From contig NZ_JAEUXJ010000006.1 in NCBI RefSeq assembly GCF_016775475.1, positions 186,001-250,000 of the forward strand: a stretch of DNA of 64,000 nt. Reading direction: 5' to 3'. This document shows, in pieces, positions 8,113 to 17,169 of this stretch; position 1 is the stretch's first letter; every line of letters starts with the position of its first letter. The notes beneath the pieces are model-generated. The model was given only the letters and a program-made list of their open reading frames with translations, was not told where the DNA came from and made no database searches. The translations under genes and the position numbers were made by a program. Source of the stretch: Belnapia mucosa (GTDB lineage: Bacteria; Pseudomonadota; Alphaproteobacteria; Acetobacterales; Acetobacteraceae).

Positions 8113-9510
8113 TCAGCCCCGCTTCGGGAAATCCGCCGGCGAGAGCTGGCCGAGCTCGGTCAGCAGCAGCGGCCAGGAGCGCAAGCCTTCCTCGAGCGAG
8201 GAGAGGCGGAAGAACTCGTTTGGCGCATGCGCATCCTCATCTGGCATGGCCAGGCCGAACATCAGGCTGTCGATGCCGAGGCTCTCCTGGAACAGGGTGG
8301 TGATCGGCACCGTGCCGCCGGCGCGGACCCGGACGGGGCGTTGGCCATGGACCCATTCCGTCACCCGCTCGGCCGCCAGCAGCAATGGATGCTGCGGGCC
8401 GAGGGTGAAGGCGCGGGTGCCGCCCGGGCGATAGTGGAATTCCAGCGCGACACCGGCTGGGCAGCGCGCCTCCAGATGCCGCCGCACCGCCGCCTGGGCC
8501 GCCGCCGGGTCCTGGCCCGGCACCAGGCGCATGGTCAGCTTCGCATGCGCCTCGCAGGGCAGCACGGTTTTGCCGCCGGCGCCGGTATAGCCGCCCCACA
8601 TCCCGTTTACCTCGACGGTTGGGCGCACCGTCGTCCGCTCCCGCACGCTGTAGTCCGGATCGCCGAAGGGGGCGGCGCCGAGCGCGGCATACCAGGCGGC
8701 CTCGTCGAAGGGCAGGGCGGCGCTTTCGGCACGGATATCCTGGGTCACGTCCAAGGCGCCATCGAGGAAGCCCTCGACCAGAATGCGTCCCTGCTCGTCA
8801 TGCATGGAGGCAATGAGCTTCGCCATCTCATGCAGGGCATTGCGCACCGCGCCGCCGACCCGGCCGGAATGTGCATCCTTCGCCGCGGTGCGGAGGCTGA
8901 ACTGCAGCGCGGTGATGCCGCGGCAGCCGATGCTGACGGTGGGCGTGGTGGTGCTGCCCCGCCCGCCATCGGCCGAGAGCATGGCATCCGCCGTCAGCAG
9001 GTCGCGGTATTTCTCGATGATGGCGGGAAGGGACGGGCTGCCGACCTCCTCCTCGCCTTCGAGGAAGAATTTGACGTTCACCGGGCAGCCGCCCTCGACC
9101 GCGAGGAACGCGCCCACCGTCTCGACCGCGATGAGGGTCGAGCCCTTCACATCAGAGGCGCCGCGCGCATAGAGCCGGCCGTCGCGGATCGCCGGCTCGA
9201 AGGGCGGGGAGAGCCAGAGCTCCAGCGGGTCCGGCGGCTGGACGTCGTAATGGCCGTAGACGATGATGGTCGGCCGCCCCGGCGCTCCGGTCCAGGACGC
9301 ATAGATGGCCGGCTGGCCGCCGCCCTCCAGCAGCTGGACATCCTGCAGGCCGAGCGCCCGCAGCCTCTCCATGAGGAATTCCCGCGCCGCCGCCATGCCC
9401 GCGGCATAGGCCGGATCGGTGCTGACCGAGGGCAGCCGCAGCAGGGATTGCAGCCGGTCGAGGATCGCCTCGCGCTGCGCCAGCAGGTGCTGGCCGACCT
9501 TCTCGCTCAT
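8113..9510 (-). CDS. M20 family metallopeptidase (dipeptidase-like)
   Basis: The protein has 465 residues. The M20 zinc site is clear: the first ligand region YGHYDVQPPDP (His and Asp), the bridging Asp in ARGASDVKG, and the catalytic Glu pair in FLEGEEEVGS. A dimerisation lid domain lies in the middle, and the C-terminal ligand is expected near the last sixth. Related enzymes cleave dipeptides or N-acyl amino acids in the cytosol; this arrangement matches the 'dipeptidase' M20 subgroup common in Acetobacteraceae. It is followed upstream by the MFS gene on the same strand with a 13-bp gap, so the pair may be one operon. Confidence 0.9.
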   Translation of the reverse strand: MSEKVGQHLLAQREAILDRLQSLLRLPSVSTDPAYAAGMAAAREFLMERLRALGLQDVQLLEGGGQPAIYASWTGAPGRPTIIVYGHYDVQPPDPLELWLSPPFEPAIRDGRLYARGASDVKGSTLIAVETVGAFLAVEGGCPVNVKFFLEGEEEVGSPSLPAIIEKYRDLLTADAMLSADGGRGSTTTPTVSIGCRGITALQFSLRTAAKDAHSGRVGGAVRNALHEMAKLIASMHDEQGRILVEGFLDGALDVTQDIRAESAALPFDEAAWYAALGAAPFGDPDYSVRERTTVRPTVEVNGMWGGYTGAGGKTVLPCEAHAKLTMRLVPGQDPAAAQAAVRRHLEARCPAGVALEFHYRPGGTRAFTLGPQHPLLLAAERVTEWVHGQRPVRVRAGGTVPITTLFQESLGIDSLMFGLAMPDEDAHAPNEFFRLSSLEEGLRSWPLLLTELGQLSPADFPKRG

Positions 9511-9523
9511 CCTCGGAACTCCA

Positions 9524-10726
9524 TCAGCGGCGCAATACCAGGCAGGAAAGCAGGATCATGCAAAGCCCCCCGCCCGCCATGGTGGGAATGGCGATGAAGG
9601 GGCCGAAGCGGTCCGCCAGCGCGCCGATCGTCAAGGCGCCGAGCGGCCCCATGCCGATGCAGGTGGTGACGAGGCCCAGCACGCGGGAGCGCGCCTCGGC
9701 CGGCGCCCGCGTCACCGGCAGGGCGGTCTGCAAGGCGGCGAAGAGCGCGGTTCCGATCCCGCCCAGCATGAGCACGGCTATAGCGAGGCCGAGCGAGGGC
9801 GCCGCCGCCACCGCCATCAGGCAGAGCATGAAGAAGCCGCCGCCCCCCAGCATCAGCCCGGGCGAGAGCGGCAGGCCGTGCCGCGTTGCCAGCACCAGCC
9901 CGGTCAGCAGCGCGCCGGCGGGCTCCGCCGCGGTCAGCATGCCGATCTGCACCGGCGTCGCCCCGAAGGCCCGGGCACCGAGCGCCGGCAGCACGCCAGT
10001 GAAGCAGAAGCCGAAGATGTTCATCGCCAGCGTGATCAGGATGACGGCTTGCAGCACCGGCATGCGCCGCACCAGCCGCACCCCGTCCGCGACATCGGCC
10101 AGGATCTGCCGCGTCCGAAGCCGCTTCGGCCGCTGCGCATGCCGCACCCCGGAGAGCAGGGTGAAGGTGACTGCATAGCAGCAGGCGGCGACCGCATAGG
10201 CCGCGGCGACCCCAACAGTCTCATAGAGCAGGCCGCCGAGCAGCGGCCCCGCCATGCGGGTGGTATTGGCGGTCAGGCTGTCGGTCGCCACGGCCGGCAC
10301 TACATCCTGCTCGCCCGCCACCTCCGTCACCATCCGCCGGCGGGAGGCCATCTCGCCGGTCCAGACCAGGCCGCCGAGAAAGCTGGCGGCCGCAAAGTGC
10401 CAGACTGCGAGATGCCCGGTCGCGGCGAGCAGGGCGATGCAGCCGGCGCTGAGGCAGGTCGCCGCCTGGCCGGCCATGAGCAGCCGGCGCCGGTCCAGCG
10501 TCTCCGCCAGCGCCCCCGCCACGGCGCCAAACAGCAGCATGGGCAGCGACCGCATGAGCACGACGAGCGAGACGGCGAAGGCCGAGCCGGTGGCGGCGAA
10601 GGTGGCGATGCCGGCGACGAGGATCTCGACCCAGCGCATGGCATTGGCGATGCCGCCGACCGCCCAGAGGCGCAGGAAATCGGGGCTGGCGAAAAGCCGC
10701 CGCAGGGGGTGTTCCGGCATATCCAT
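9524..10726 (-). CDS. Major facilitator superfamily transporter
   Basis: I place the start at the ATG at 10726 (MDMPEHPLRRLFASPDFLRL), giving 400 residues. The frame remains open upstream, but that part is antisense to the hydrolase gene. About ten to twelve hydrophobic helices can be seen, with the cytoplasmic loop R-R-R-L between helices 2 and 3 and a basic central loop (A-Q-R-P-K-R-L-R-T-R). The layout resembles MFS permeases of the DHA3/enterobactin-exporter type (MFS_3). Substrate unknown. It is divergent from the alpha/beta hydrolase with about 100 bp between starts, and 13 bp from the M20 peptidase. Confidence 0.85.
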   Translation of the reverse strand: MDMPEHPLRRLFASPDFLRLWAVGGIANAMRWVEILVAGIATFAATGSAFAVSLVVLMRSLPMLLFGAVAGALAETLDRRRLLMAGQAATCLSAGCIALLAATGHLAVWHFAAASFLGGLVWTGEMASRRRMVTEVAGEQDVVPAVATDSLTANTTRMAGPLLGGLLYETVGVAAAYAVAACCYAVTFTLLSGVRHAQRPKRLRTRQILADVADGVRLVRRMPVLQAVILITLAMNIFGFCFTGVLPALGARAFGATPVQIGMLTAAEPAGALLTGLVLATRHGLPLSPGLMLGGGGFFMLCLMAVAAAPSLGLAIAVLMLGGIGTALFAALQTALPVTRAPAEARSRVLGLVTTCIGMGPLGALTIGALADRFGPFIAIPTMAGGGLCMILLSCLVLRR

Positions 10727-10828
10727 CCCAGGTTGCCGCCAGCCTCCCCCGGGCGCTGCGGCTTGTCGAGGGGGGCTGGCCGCGCCAGCGGGATGGGGTG
10801 CAGGATCGGGCCGAAGGAGGAACCGTTC

Positions 10829-11671
10829 ATGCCCTATGCACCCGTCGAAGGCGCGCGCCTGTGGTATGAGGAGGCCGGCAGCGGCCATCCGATCCTGTTC
10901 ATCCACGAATTCGCCGCCGACCACCGGGACTGGGAGGACCAGATGCGGTTCTTCTCCCGCGAATATCGCTGCATCGCCTATTCGGCGCGCGGCTATCCGC
11001 CTTCCGATGTGCCGTCCGACCCGAAGCTCTACGGGCAGGACTTCGCGGTGGCGGATGCGGCGGCGGTGCTGAGGCATCTCGGCATCCCGAAGGCACATAT
11101 CGTCGGGCTGTCGATGGGGGGCTTTGCCAGCCTGCTCTTCGGCATCCGCCATCCGGAAATGGCTGTGTCGCTGGTCCCCGCCGGGGCCGGCTCCGGCTCC
11201 CCACGCTCGGAGCAGGCCCCCTTCCGCGCCGCCAGCCAGGCCCGCGGCGATGCGCTGATCCGCCAGGGCTGGCCGGGCGAGATTGCCGAGGAGACGGGCC
11301 ATAGCCCGACCCGCATCCAGCTGAAGAAGAAGGACCCGCGCGGCTGGGCCGCCTACATGGCGCGGCTCTCCGAGCATTCCGGCCTCGGCACCGGCCTGAC
11401 CATGAAGCATTACCAGGGTGAGCGCGATTCGATCTTCGACTGGGAGGCGGAGCTCCGCCGGATGGAGGTGCCAACCCTGCTCGCCGTGGGCGACGAGGAC
11501 CGGCCCTGCATCGAGACGAATATCTGGCTGAAATCCGTCCTGCCGAATGCCGGGCTGTGGATGTGCCCGCGCACCGGCCATGCCATTAACCTCGAGGAAC
11601 CGGCGGCCTTCAATGCGGCGTTGTCGGCCTTCTTCTCCACCGTGGAGCGGGGGCGCTGGCGCCTCGGCTAG
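10829..11671 (+). CDS. Alpha/beta-fold hydrolase
   Basis: I chose the ATG at 10829 because AAGGAGG lies 8 bases upstream and the protein then begins with the usual core strand (MPYAPVEGARLWYEEAGSG). It has 280 residues. Nucleophile elbow GLSMGG puts Ser95 at the active site, the acid is in VGDEDRP (Asp222 or Asp224) and the histidine is His251 in RTGHAINLEEP. The oxyanion-region motif is LFIHEFAADHRDW. Family members include esterases, C-C hydrolases and haloperoxidase-like enzymes; the substrate cannot be told. Its stop overlaps the convergent exonuclease-family gene by four bases. Confidence 0.88.
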   Translation: MPYAPVEGARLWYEEAGSGHPILFIHEFAADHRDWEDQMRFFSREYRCIAYSARGYPPSDVPSDPKLYGQDFAVADAAAVLRHLGIPKAHIVGLSMGGFASLLFGIRHPEMAVSLVPAGAGSGSPRSEQAPFRAASQARGDALIRQGWPGEIAEETGHSPTRIQLKKKDPRGWAAYMARLSEHSGLGTGLTMKHYQGERDSIFDWEAELRRMEVPTLLAVGDEDRPCIETNIWLKSVLPNAGLWMCPRTGHAINLEEPAAFNAALSAFFSTVERGRWRLG

Positions 11672-12369
11672 GGCAGGCCAGCGCCCAACCGCGCCATCAG
11701 CGGCAGGTGGTCCGAGGCGCGGCGGGCCAGCGGCGTGTCATGGACCGTGACCGCCGCCACCAGCCCCGGTGGATAGGCCATGATCCGGTCGAGCGAGGCG
11801 ACGGGATGCCAGGCCGGGAAGGTCGGCGCCCGTGGCGGCGTCCCGAAGACCGGTGCCAGCACGCCGAGCGCCGAGCCGCCCGGCCGCCATTCATTGAGGT
11901 CACCGAGCAGCAGCGTCGGCAGGTCGGGCCCCGCTGCCATCGCCTCCAGCAGCCGGTGCGCCTGGATGGCCCGGCGTTCCGGCCCGAGGCTGAGATGGGT
12001 GGCGATCACCCGGAAGGGGCCCCAGCCGCAATCCAGCTCTGCCAGCAGCGCCCCGCGCGGTTCCATCCCGCCAAGGCGCAGCGAGATCGGTTCCCGCAGC
12101 AGCCGGGCACCGCGTCGCACCAGCAGGACATTGCTGCGCCAGCCGGGCTCGCCCGGCCGGTCGGCGATCGGCAATGGCTCCAGCCCGAGATCGCGGCCGA
12201 GCGCCGGCATATCGAGCATGGGCTTGCCCCAGCGGCGATAATGCTGCGCCTCCTGCAAGGCGATGAGGTCGGGCGCGATCTCCGCGATCACCGCCTCAAT
12301 CCGCGCCGGATGATAGCGCAGCCCGCCGGGGCCGCGGCCGCGATGGATGTTGTAGGTGGCAACGAGCAT
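11668..12369 (-). CDS. Endonuclease/exonuclease/phosphatase family protein
   Basis: The protein has 233 residues and the complete EEP motif set: ATYNIHRGRG near the start, DLIALQEAQ with the metal-binding Glu, LLLGDLNEW with the catalytic Asp-Asn, and ASDHLPLMA with the terminal Asp-His pair. The family includes DNA repair nucleases, sphingomyelinases and lipid phosphatases. With no signal peptide, this one is probably cytosolic. It starts 7 bp after the YjdF-like membrane gene upstream. A bacterial EEP protein with a membrane neighbour could act on lipids or nucleic acid; sequence alone does not decide. Confidence 0.9.
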   Translation of the reverse strand: MLVATYNIHRGRGPGGLRYHPARIEAVIAEIAPDLIALQEAQHYRRWGKPMLDMPALGRDLGLEPLPIADRPGEPGWRSNVLLVRRGARLLREPISLRLGGMEPRGALLAELDCGWGPFRVIATHLSLGPERRAIQAHRLLEAMAAGPDLPTLLLGDLNEWRPGGSALGVLAPVFGTPPRAPTFPAWHPVASLDRIMAYPPGLVAAVTVHDTPLARRASDHLPLMARLGAGLP

Positions 12370-12376
12370 GCGGGGC

Positions 12377-12961
12377 CTAATCGGCCATCCCGCCGGCCGG
12401 GCGCGGCGCGCGCCAGCCCGCCACCAGCCCGGCGATGGCCGCGCCCCCGGTGGTCAGCGCCGCATCGGTCCAGGTATCCGTCCAGTCGCCGCTGAGCCCG
12501 GTCATGGCCTCGAACACCTCCCAGAGTGAGCCGAGGATGAGGCCGAAGCCGGCCGCCGCGGTCGCCAGCCGCCATGGGCGCCGTGCCGGCCCGCGCCATT
12601 CCAGCAGGGCGACGAAGATCGCGCCGGCAAAGATGCCATTCAGCAGATGCACCACTTCGTCGTAGGGGTTGGCGCCATAGAACCAGTTGAGCCCATAGCC
12701 AGGACTGACCAGCAGCGCCCCCAGCACGGGCAGCGCATCGAGTCCGCGCGGCAGGGCGCGGATCGGGGCCGGCAGCACCGGCATCCGCTCCCGCGGCGGC
12801 AGGACCAGACCGAGGCAGCCGATGAGGGAGGCCAGGGTGCCCTCGGCCGCACCACGCCGGTCGAGCATCCAGAACCAGGCGGCCACTCCGGCCAGGGCCA
12901 GCAACGCCAGCCAGGCGAAGGGCGATTGGCGTCGCCAATCCTCCCGTGTGAGCAAGGCCAC
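12377..12961 (-). CDS. YjdF/DUF2238-like integral membrane protein
   Basis: This 194-residue protein has five to six hydrophobic helices. The family signature is visible: YDEVVHLLNGIFAG in one helix, then GLILGSLWEVFE and DTWTDAALTTGGAAIAG. The spacing of Asp, His, Glu and the final D-x-x-x-D agrees with DUF2238 (YjdF) membrane proteins, whose function is unknown. It ends 7 bp before the EEP gene and is likely its operon partner. Confidence 0.72.
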   Translation of the reverse strand: MALLTREDWRRQSPFAWLALLALAGVAAWFWMLDRRGAAEGTLASLIGCLGLVLPPRERMPVLPAPIRALPRGLDALPVLGALLVSPGYGLNWFYGANPYDEVVHLLNGIFAGAIFVALLEWRGPARRPWRLATAAAGFGLILGSLWEVFEAMTGLSGDWTDTWTDAALTTGGAAIAGLVAGWRAPRPAGGMAD

Positions 12962-13014
12962 GCCGCCTGTCCTCCTGATGCCGCTGCCGGTAACGCCTGG
13001 CGGTGGCTCCGGGA

Positions 13015-14832
13015 TCAGGTGCTCTCGATCTCCTCACGCAGGAGCTCGAGCTCCAGCCATTCCTCCTCGGCGGCGGCCAGTTCGGCCTGCTTGGCGGACA
13101 GGGCGGCGTTGAAGCGCTCGAAGCGGGCGCGGTCGCGGGCATAGAGGCCGGGGGCGGCGAGCGCAGCCTGGATGGTGGCGATCTCGCCCTGCAGCGCCTC
13201 CATGCGGCCGGGAAGGCTCTGCAAGGCGTGCTGCTGCTTGAAGTTCAGCTTGCGCCGCTGGGCGGGCGGGGGCGCGGCCGGTGCGGCGGCAGGGCGGGGA
13301 GATGCTGCCCTGGCCTCGGGCGCCGCCTTCGCCTCCACCCCACGCCCGCGCTGGGCGACCATGTCGGTATAGCCGCCGGCATATTCCTGCCACCGCCCAT
13401 CTCCCTCGGCGACGATCACGCTGGTGCAGACCCGGTCGAGGAAGTCGCGGTCATGGCTGACCACCAGCACGGTGCCCTGGTAGTCCGCCAGCAGCTCCTC
13501 CAGCAGGTCGAGCGTCTCGAGGTCGAGGTCGTTGGTCGGCTCGTCCAGCACCAGCAGGTTGGAGGGGCGGGCCAGCGCCCGGGCCAGCATCAGCCGCCCC
13601 CGCTCCCCGCCCGAGAGCACGCCGACCGCGGTGCGCGCCTGGTCCGGCTGGAACAGGAAGTCCTTCATATAGCCGACGACGTGCCGGGCCACGCCGCCGA
13701 CATGGACCAGGTCCGATTTGTCGCCGGTCAGCGCCTCGGCCAGGCTGATCGCAGGGTCGAGGCTTTCCCGCCGCTGGTCGAGCGTGACCATCTGCAACCC
13801 GGTGCCGAGCCGGACCGTGCCGGAATCGGGCGCCAGCGCCCCGGTCATCATGTTCAGCAGGGTGGTCTTGCCGGCACCGTTCGGCCCGACGATGCCGATC
13901 CGGTCGCGCCGCAGCACGCGGGTGGAAAAGTCCCGCACCACCGGCGGCGCATCGCCATAAGCCTTGGTCACGCCGTCCAGCTGGACCACCAGCGTGCCGG
14001 AGCCATCGCCTTCGGAGGCTGCCATCCGCACCGTGCCGGTGGCCCGCAGCGCGTCGCGCCGGCGCTGGCGCAGCGCGGCCAATTCGCCGACGCGGCGCAT
14101 GTTGCGCTTGCGCCGGGCGGTGACGCCGTAGCGCAGCCAATGCTCTTCCCGCACGATCTGCCGGTCGAGCTTGTGGCGGGCGGCTTCTTCCTCCTCCAGC
14201 ACCTGGTCGCGCCAAGCTTCGAAGGCGGCGAAGCCCTGGTCCAGCCGGCGGGTGGTGCCGCGGTCGAGCCAGACCATGCTGCGCGACAGTGCTTCCAGGA
14301 AGCGGCGGTCATGGCTGATCAGCACCAGCGCGCCGCGAAAGGCGCCCAGCTCCCGCTCCAGCCAGGCGATGGCGGGCAGGTCGAGATGATTGGTCGGCTC
14401 ATCGAGCAGCAGGATATCGGGGGAGGGGGCCAGGGCCCGGGCCAGCGCCGCCCGCCGCGCCTCGCCGCCCGAGAGCCGCGACGGCAGCTCCTCCCCGGTC
14501 AGGCCGAGCTCGCCGAGCAGCCAGCGGGCCCGGTAGGGATCGTCGCCCGGGCCGAGCCCGGCCTCGACATAGGCCAGCACCGTCGGCGCATCCCCGAAGG
14601 AGGGTTCCTGCGGCAGGTTGCGGAGCGTGGTCCCGGGCTGGAGGAAACGGGTGCCGCGCTCCGGCTCTATCTCGCCCGAGGCGACGCGCAGCAGCGTCGA
14701 TTTGCCTGAGCCATTGCGCCCGACCAGGGCCAGCCGTTCGCCGGGACTGACCGAGAGCGTCGCGCCGGACAGCAGCGGGGTGGTGCCGAGGCCGAGATGA
14801 ATGTCCTGGAGGAGCAGGAGCGGAGGTGCCAT
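13015..14832 (-). CDS. ABC-F family ATPase (Uup-like, ribosome-associated)
   Basis: Two ABC ATPase domains without membrane helices mark an ABC-F protein of 605 residues. The first has Walker A GRNGSGKSTLL, signature LSGGEARRAALARAL and Walker B LLLDEPTNHLDL. The second has GPNGAGKTTLL, LSGGERGRLMLARAL and LVLDEPTNDLDL. A linker rich in Arg/Lys lies between them, and the C terminus after about residue 510 is a charged coiled coil, as in Uup. ABC-F proteins act on translating ribosomes. I prefer the ATG at 14832 over the TTG at 14868, which lies inside the upstream gene's stop region. Confidence 0.92.
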   Translation of the reverse strand: MAPPLLLLQDIHLGLGTTPLLSGATLSVSPGERLALVGRNGSGKSTLLRVASGEIEPERGTRFLQPGTTLRNLPQEPSFGDAPTVLAYVEAGLGPGDDPYRARWLLGELGLTGEELPSRLSGGEARRAALARALAPSPDILLLDEPTNHLDLPAIAWLERELGAFRGALVLISHDRRFLEALSRSMVWLDRGTTRRLDQGFAAFEAWRDQVLEEEEAARHKLDRQIVREEHWLRYGVTARRKRNMRRVGELAALRQRRRDALRATGTVRMAASEGDGSGTLVVQLDGVTKAYGDAPPVVRDFSTRVLRRDRIGIVGPNGAGKTTLLNMMTGALAPDSGTVRLGTGLQMVTLDQRRESLDPAISLAEALTGDKSDLVHVGGVARHVVGYMKDFLFQPDQARTAVGVLSGGERGRLMLARALARPSNLLVLDEPTNDLDLETLDLLEELLADYQGTVLVVSHDRDFLDRVCTSVIVAEGDGRWQEYAGGYTDMVAQRGRGVEAKAAPEARAASPRPAAAPAAPPPAQRRKLNFKQQHALQSLPGRMEALQGEIATIQAALAAPGLYARDRARFERFNAALSAKQAELAAAEEEWLELELLREEIEST

Positions 14833-14864
14833 GGCCGGGGAGAGGCGCCAGGCCGCCGCCTTCG

Positions 14865-15137
14865 TCAAGCCTTCTCAGGCGGCTCCACATCCACCACCGG
14901 CGGCCGAGGGGCCGCACCCCAGAGCCGGCGATAGATATCGAGCGGCAGTAGGACGAAGGCCTCCCGCCCATGCCGCGTCAGCACCACTGGGCCCTGCAGC
15001 GCCTGGTCGATCATGGCCGGCACCGCCGTCTCGACCGGCGCGAGGTCCATGCGCGGCAGACCTTCCAGGCCGGGGGCAGGATCGCCCTGCTGCTCGGTCT
15101 CGATCGGGGCGTCCGGGTGATCCTGCCATCCTGCCAT
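14865..15137 (-). CDS. Phd/YefM-like antitoxin-type protein without visible toxin
   Basis: The ATG at 15137 lies 9 bases after a GGAGG sequence, giving 90 residues. The C-terminal half reads APVETAVPAMIDQALQGP, then VVLTRHGREAFVLLPLDIYRRLW. This matches the Phd/YefM antitoxin fold (short helix, T/S-R-x-G-R/K-x-x-x-V-L, Y-x-x-L). The DNA-binding start is preceded by a proline/acid-rich leader of about 40 residues. No toxin gene is next to it: downstream is the ABC-F gene, upstream a TpsB gene in the opposite direction. It may be an orphan antitoxin or a repurposed regulator. Confidence 0.6.
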   Translation of the reverse strand: MAGWQDHPDAPIETEQQGDPAPGLEGLPRMDLAPVETAVPAMIDQALQGPVVLTRHGREAFVLLPLDIYRRLWGAAPRPPVVDVEPPEKA

Positions 15138-15360
15138 GGCCGGCATCCTCCGGGATTCGCCGCGGCAAGGCCAGCCCGACCGATGGGTGAAGCCGGCGGT
15201 CTCGCCCATCACGTTTCGGTTTTCAGACATTTCTCGGTACGCATATCGCGTAATGCGAAAGCGGACGCTTTTCAACCCATGGCTGCCAAAATCGCTTCTC
15301 GGTCGGTAACAAAGCGATTAAACTACCTGTGAGGTTACGACGTGGTGGGGGCGTCGCTGC

Positions 15361-17109
15361 ATGCGCTTGTTTCGGGTCGCTTTCGGTGCGGCGGCCGCCC
15401 TTGTCGTCGCGGACGGCGCGCATGCCCAGGGAGCCGGCGCGGTGCGGGCCCCGCTCGAGCCGGCGCTGCGCAACCCGGTCGAGCTCAATGCCCCGGCGCC
15501 GCCGGTCCGCCTCCAGCCCAATGTCGAGGGTCCGCCGCTACAGGCCCAGACCGGCCCTGGTGCCGCAGCCGAGGTGCCGATCGGCGAGGTGCGGATCAGC
15601 GGCGCCAAGGCCCTGACGCCGAACCAGCTCGCCCCGGCGATTGCCGGCCTCGCCAATACCACCATCCCGCTGGCACGGTTGGAGGAGGCTCGTCTCAATA
15701 TTCTTCGCGCCTATCGTGAAGCGGGCTATCCCTTCGCTTCGGTCAATGCCGGCCTAACCCGTCGCGGCACGGTCGCCGACCTCAACTTTGCCATCGTCGA
15801 GGGCTTCGTCGCCGAGGTGAAGCTGGAGGGCGACATCGGCCCTGCCGGCACCCAGGTGCTGCGTTTCCTGAACCGGCTGATCGGCCAGCGCCCGGTGAGC
15901 ACTGCGGCGATCGAGCGGGCGCTGCTGCTGGCGCAGGACATCCCCGGCCTCACGGTGCGCGGCACGCTGCGGCCGCTGGCGACCGAGCCGGGCGCGCTGC
16001 AGCTCGTCGCCCAGGTCGAGCGCCGCTGGTACAGCGGCTACCTGAACGTCGATAACCGCGGCTACCGGCTGGTCGGGCCCTGGCAGGGGCTGCTGGTCGG
16101 CGGGCTGAACTCCTTCACCGAATTCGGCGAGCGCACGGAGCTCTCGCTGTTCGGCGCGCAGGACAGCACGCAGTGGTTCGCCCAAGGCTCGGTCGAGGCC
16201 TTCGTCGGCGGCTCCGGCCTGCGGGTCCGGCTCTATGCCGGCAGCGGGCAGACGCGACCCTCCGGCAGCCTCCGCGCGCTCGGCTATTACGGCGAGACGC
16301 AGGTGGGTGGCATCTCCGCCAACTACCCGATCATCCGCAGCCGGCCGGTCAACCTGTTTGCCGTCAGCAGCTTCGACGTCTTCGACGGCGTGGTGGAGAC
16401 CGGCACCAGCGGCCGGGCGCGGGCCAGCCGCGACGCCATCCGCACCTTCCGCGTCGGCCTCGACGGGCAGCTGCTCGATAGCTGGATTCCCTTCCTGCCG
16501 GCGGCGACCAATCTCGGCAGCTTCCGCGTGGGCCAGGGCATCACCGGGCTCGGCGCGACGCGGAACGGCTATCCGCTCTCGGGACGCAGCGGGGCGGAGA
16601 ATTTCGGCTTCACCAAGATCAATGGCGAAGTGCAGCGCACCCAGCCGCTCTTCTCCCCGGGCGAGGGGCAGATGATCAGCGTGCAGGGCCTGTTTGCCGG
16701 GCAGTGGACGGACGACATCCTGCCGCAGGCGGAGAAATTCTATCTCGGCGGCAATCGGCTGGGGCGCGGCTACTATGCCGGCCAGGTCACCGGCGACAAG
16801 GCCTGGGGCCTGGCGATCGAGCTGCAATACGACCTCGCCTTCGACCTGCCGACGACGCAGGAATTCGGCGCCGGCCGCGTCGCCGCGCAGTTCTACGCCT
16901 TCCGCGACATCGCCCGCGCTGTCGAGAACCGGCCGAACGACGCCAACCGGCGCCTCTCCTCCTGGGGCGGCGGCGTCCGCACCGTGGTGAACGACACCGT
17001 GCAGTTCGACCTCGAAGCCGTCTACCGCGAGGTCAAGCGCCCGGATGGCGCCGCAGCCGAATCGCTGCATGGCACGGTGGTGCTGTTCCGCACCCTGGTG
17101 AAGTTCTGA
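15361..17109 (+). CDS. Two-partner secretion outer-membrane transporter TpsB (ShlB/FhaC/HecB family)
   Basis: The protein has 582 residues, typical for TpsB. A signal peptide ends after A-H-A-Q (about residue 23), then a proline-rich linker. A POTRA domain starts near residue 75 (IGEVRISGAKALTPNQL) and a second follows (FVAEVKLEGDIG). The C-terminal 350 residues are a beta-barrel; the L6-loop motif is GRGYYAGQ, the place of the conserved R-G-Y in FhaC. The last residue is Phe (TLVKF), a BamA-targeting signal. It exports the neighbouring TpsA through the outer membrane. The tpsA start lies about 60 bp downstream. Confidence 0.95.
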   Translation: MRLFRVAFGAAAALVVADGAHAQGAGAVRAPLEPALRNPVELNAPAPPVRLQPNVEGPPLQAQTGPGAAAEVPIGEVRISGAKALTPNQLAPAIAGLANTTIPLARLEEARLNILRAYREAGYPFASVNAGLTRRGTVADLNFAIVEGFVAEVKLEGDIGPAGTQVLRFLNRLIGQRPVSTAAIERALLLAQDIPGLTVRGTLRPLATEPGALQLVAQVERRWYSGYLNVDNRGYRLVGPWQGLLVGGLNSFTEFGERTELSLFGAQDSTQWFAQGSVEAFVGGSGLRVRLYAGSGQTRPSGSLRALGYYGETQVGGISANYPIIRSRPVNLFAVSSFDVFDGVVETGTSGRARASRDAIRTFRVGLDGQLLDSWIPFLPAATNLGSFRVGQGITGLGATRNGYPLSGRSGAENFGFTKINGEVQRTQPLFSPGEGQMISVQGLFAGQWTDDILPQAEKFYLGGNRLGRGYYAGQVTGDKAWGLAIELQYDLAFDLPTTQEFGAGRVAAQFYAFRDIARAVENRPNDANRRLSSWGGGVRTVVNDTVQFDLEAVYREVKRPDGAAAESLHGTVVLFRTLVKF

Positions 17110-17169
17110 TCGCGTGACTGCGTGGTGCCGCATTCCCGGCACCTGCCGGGTCTATGGAGACTGGGTCTG

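Noticed and set aside
9419..10828. N-terminal 470 codons of the long plus-strand frame that ends with the alpha/beta hydrolase
   Set aside because: Antisense to the MFS gene; the hydrolase has its own ribosome-binding site and ATG at 10829.
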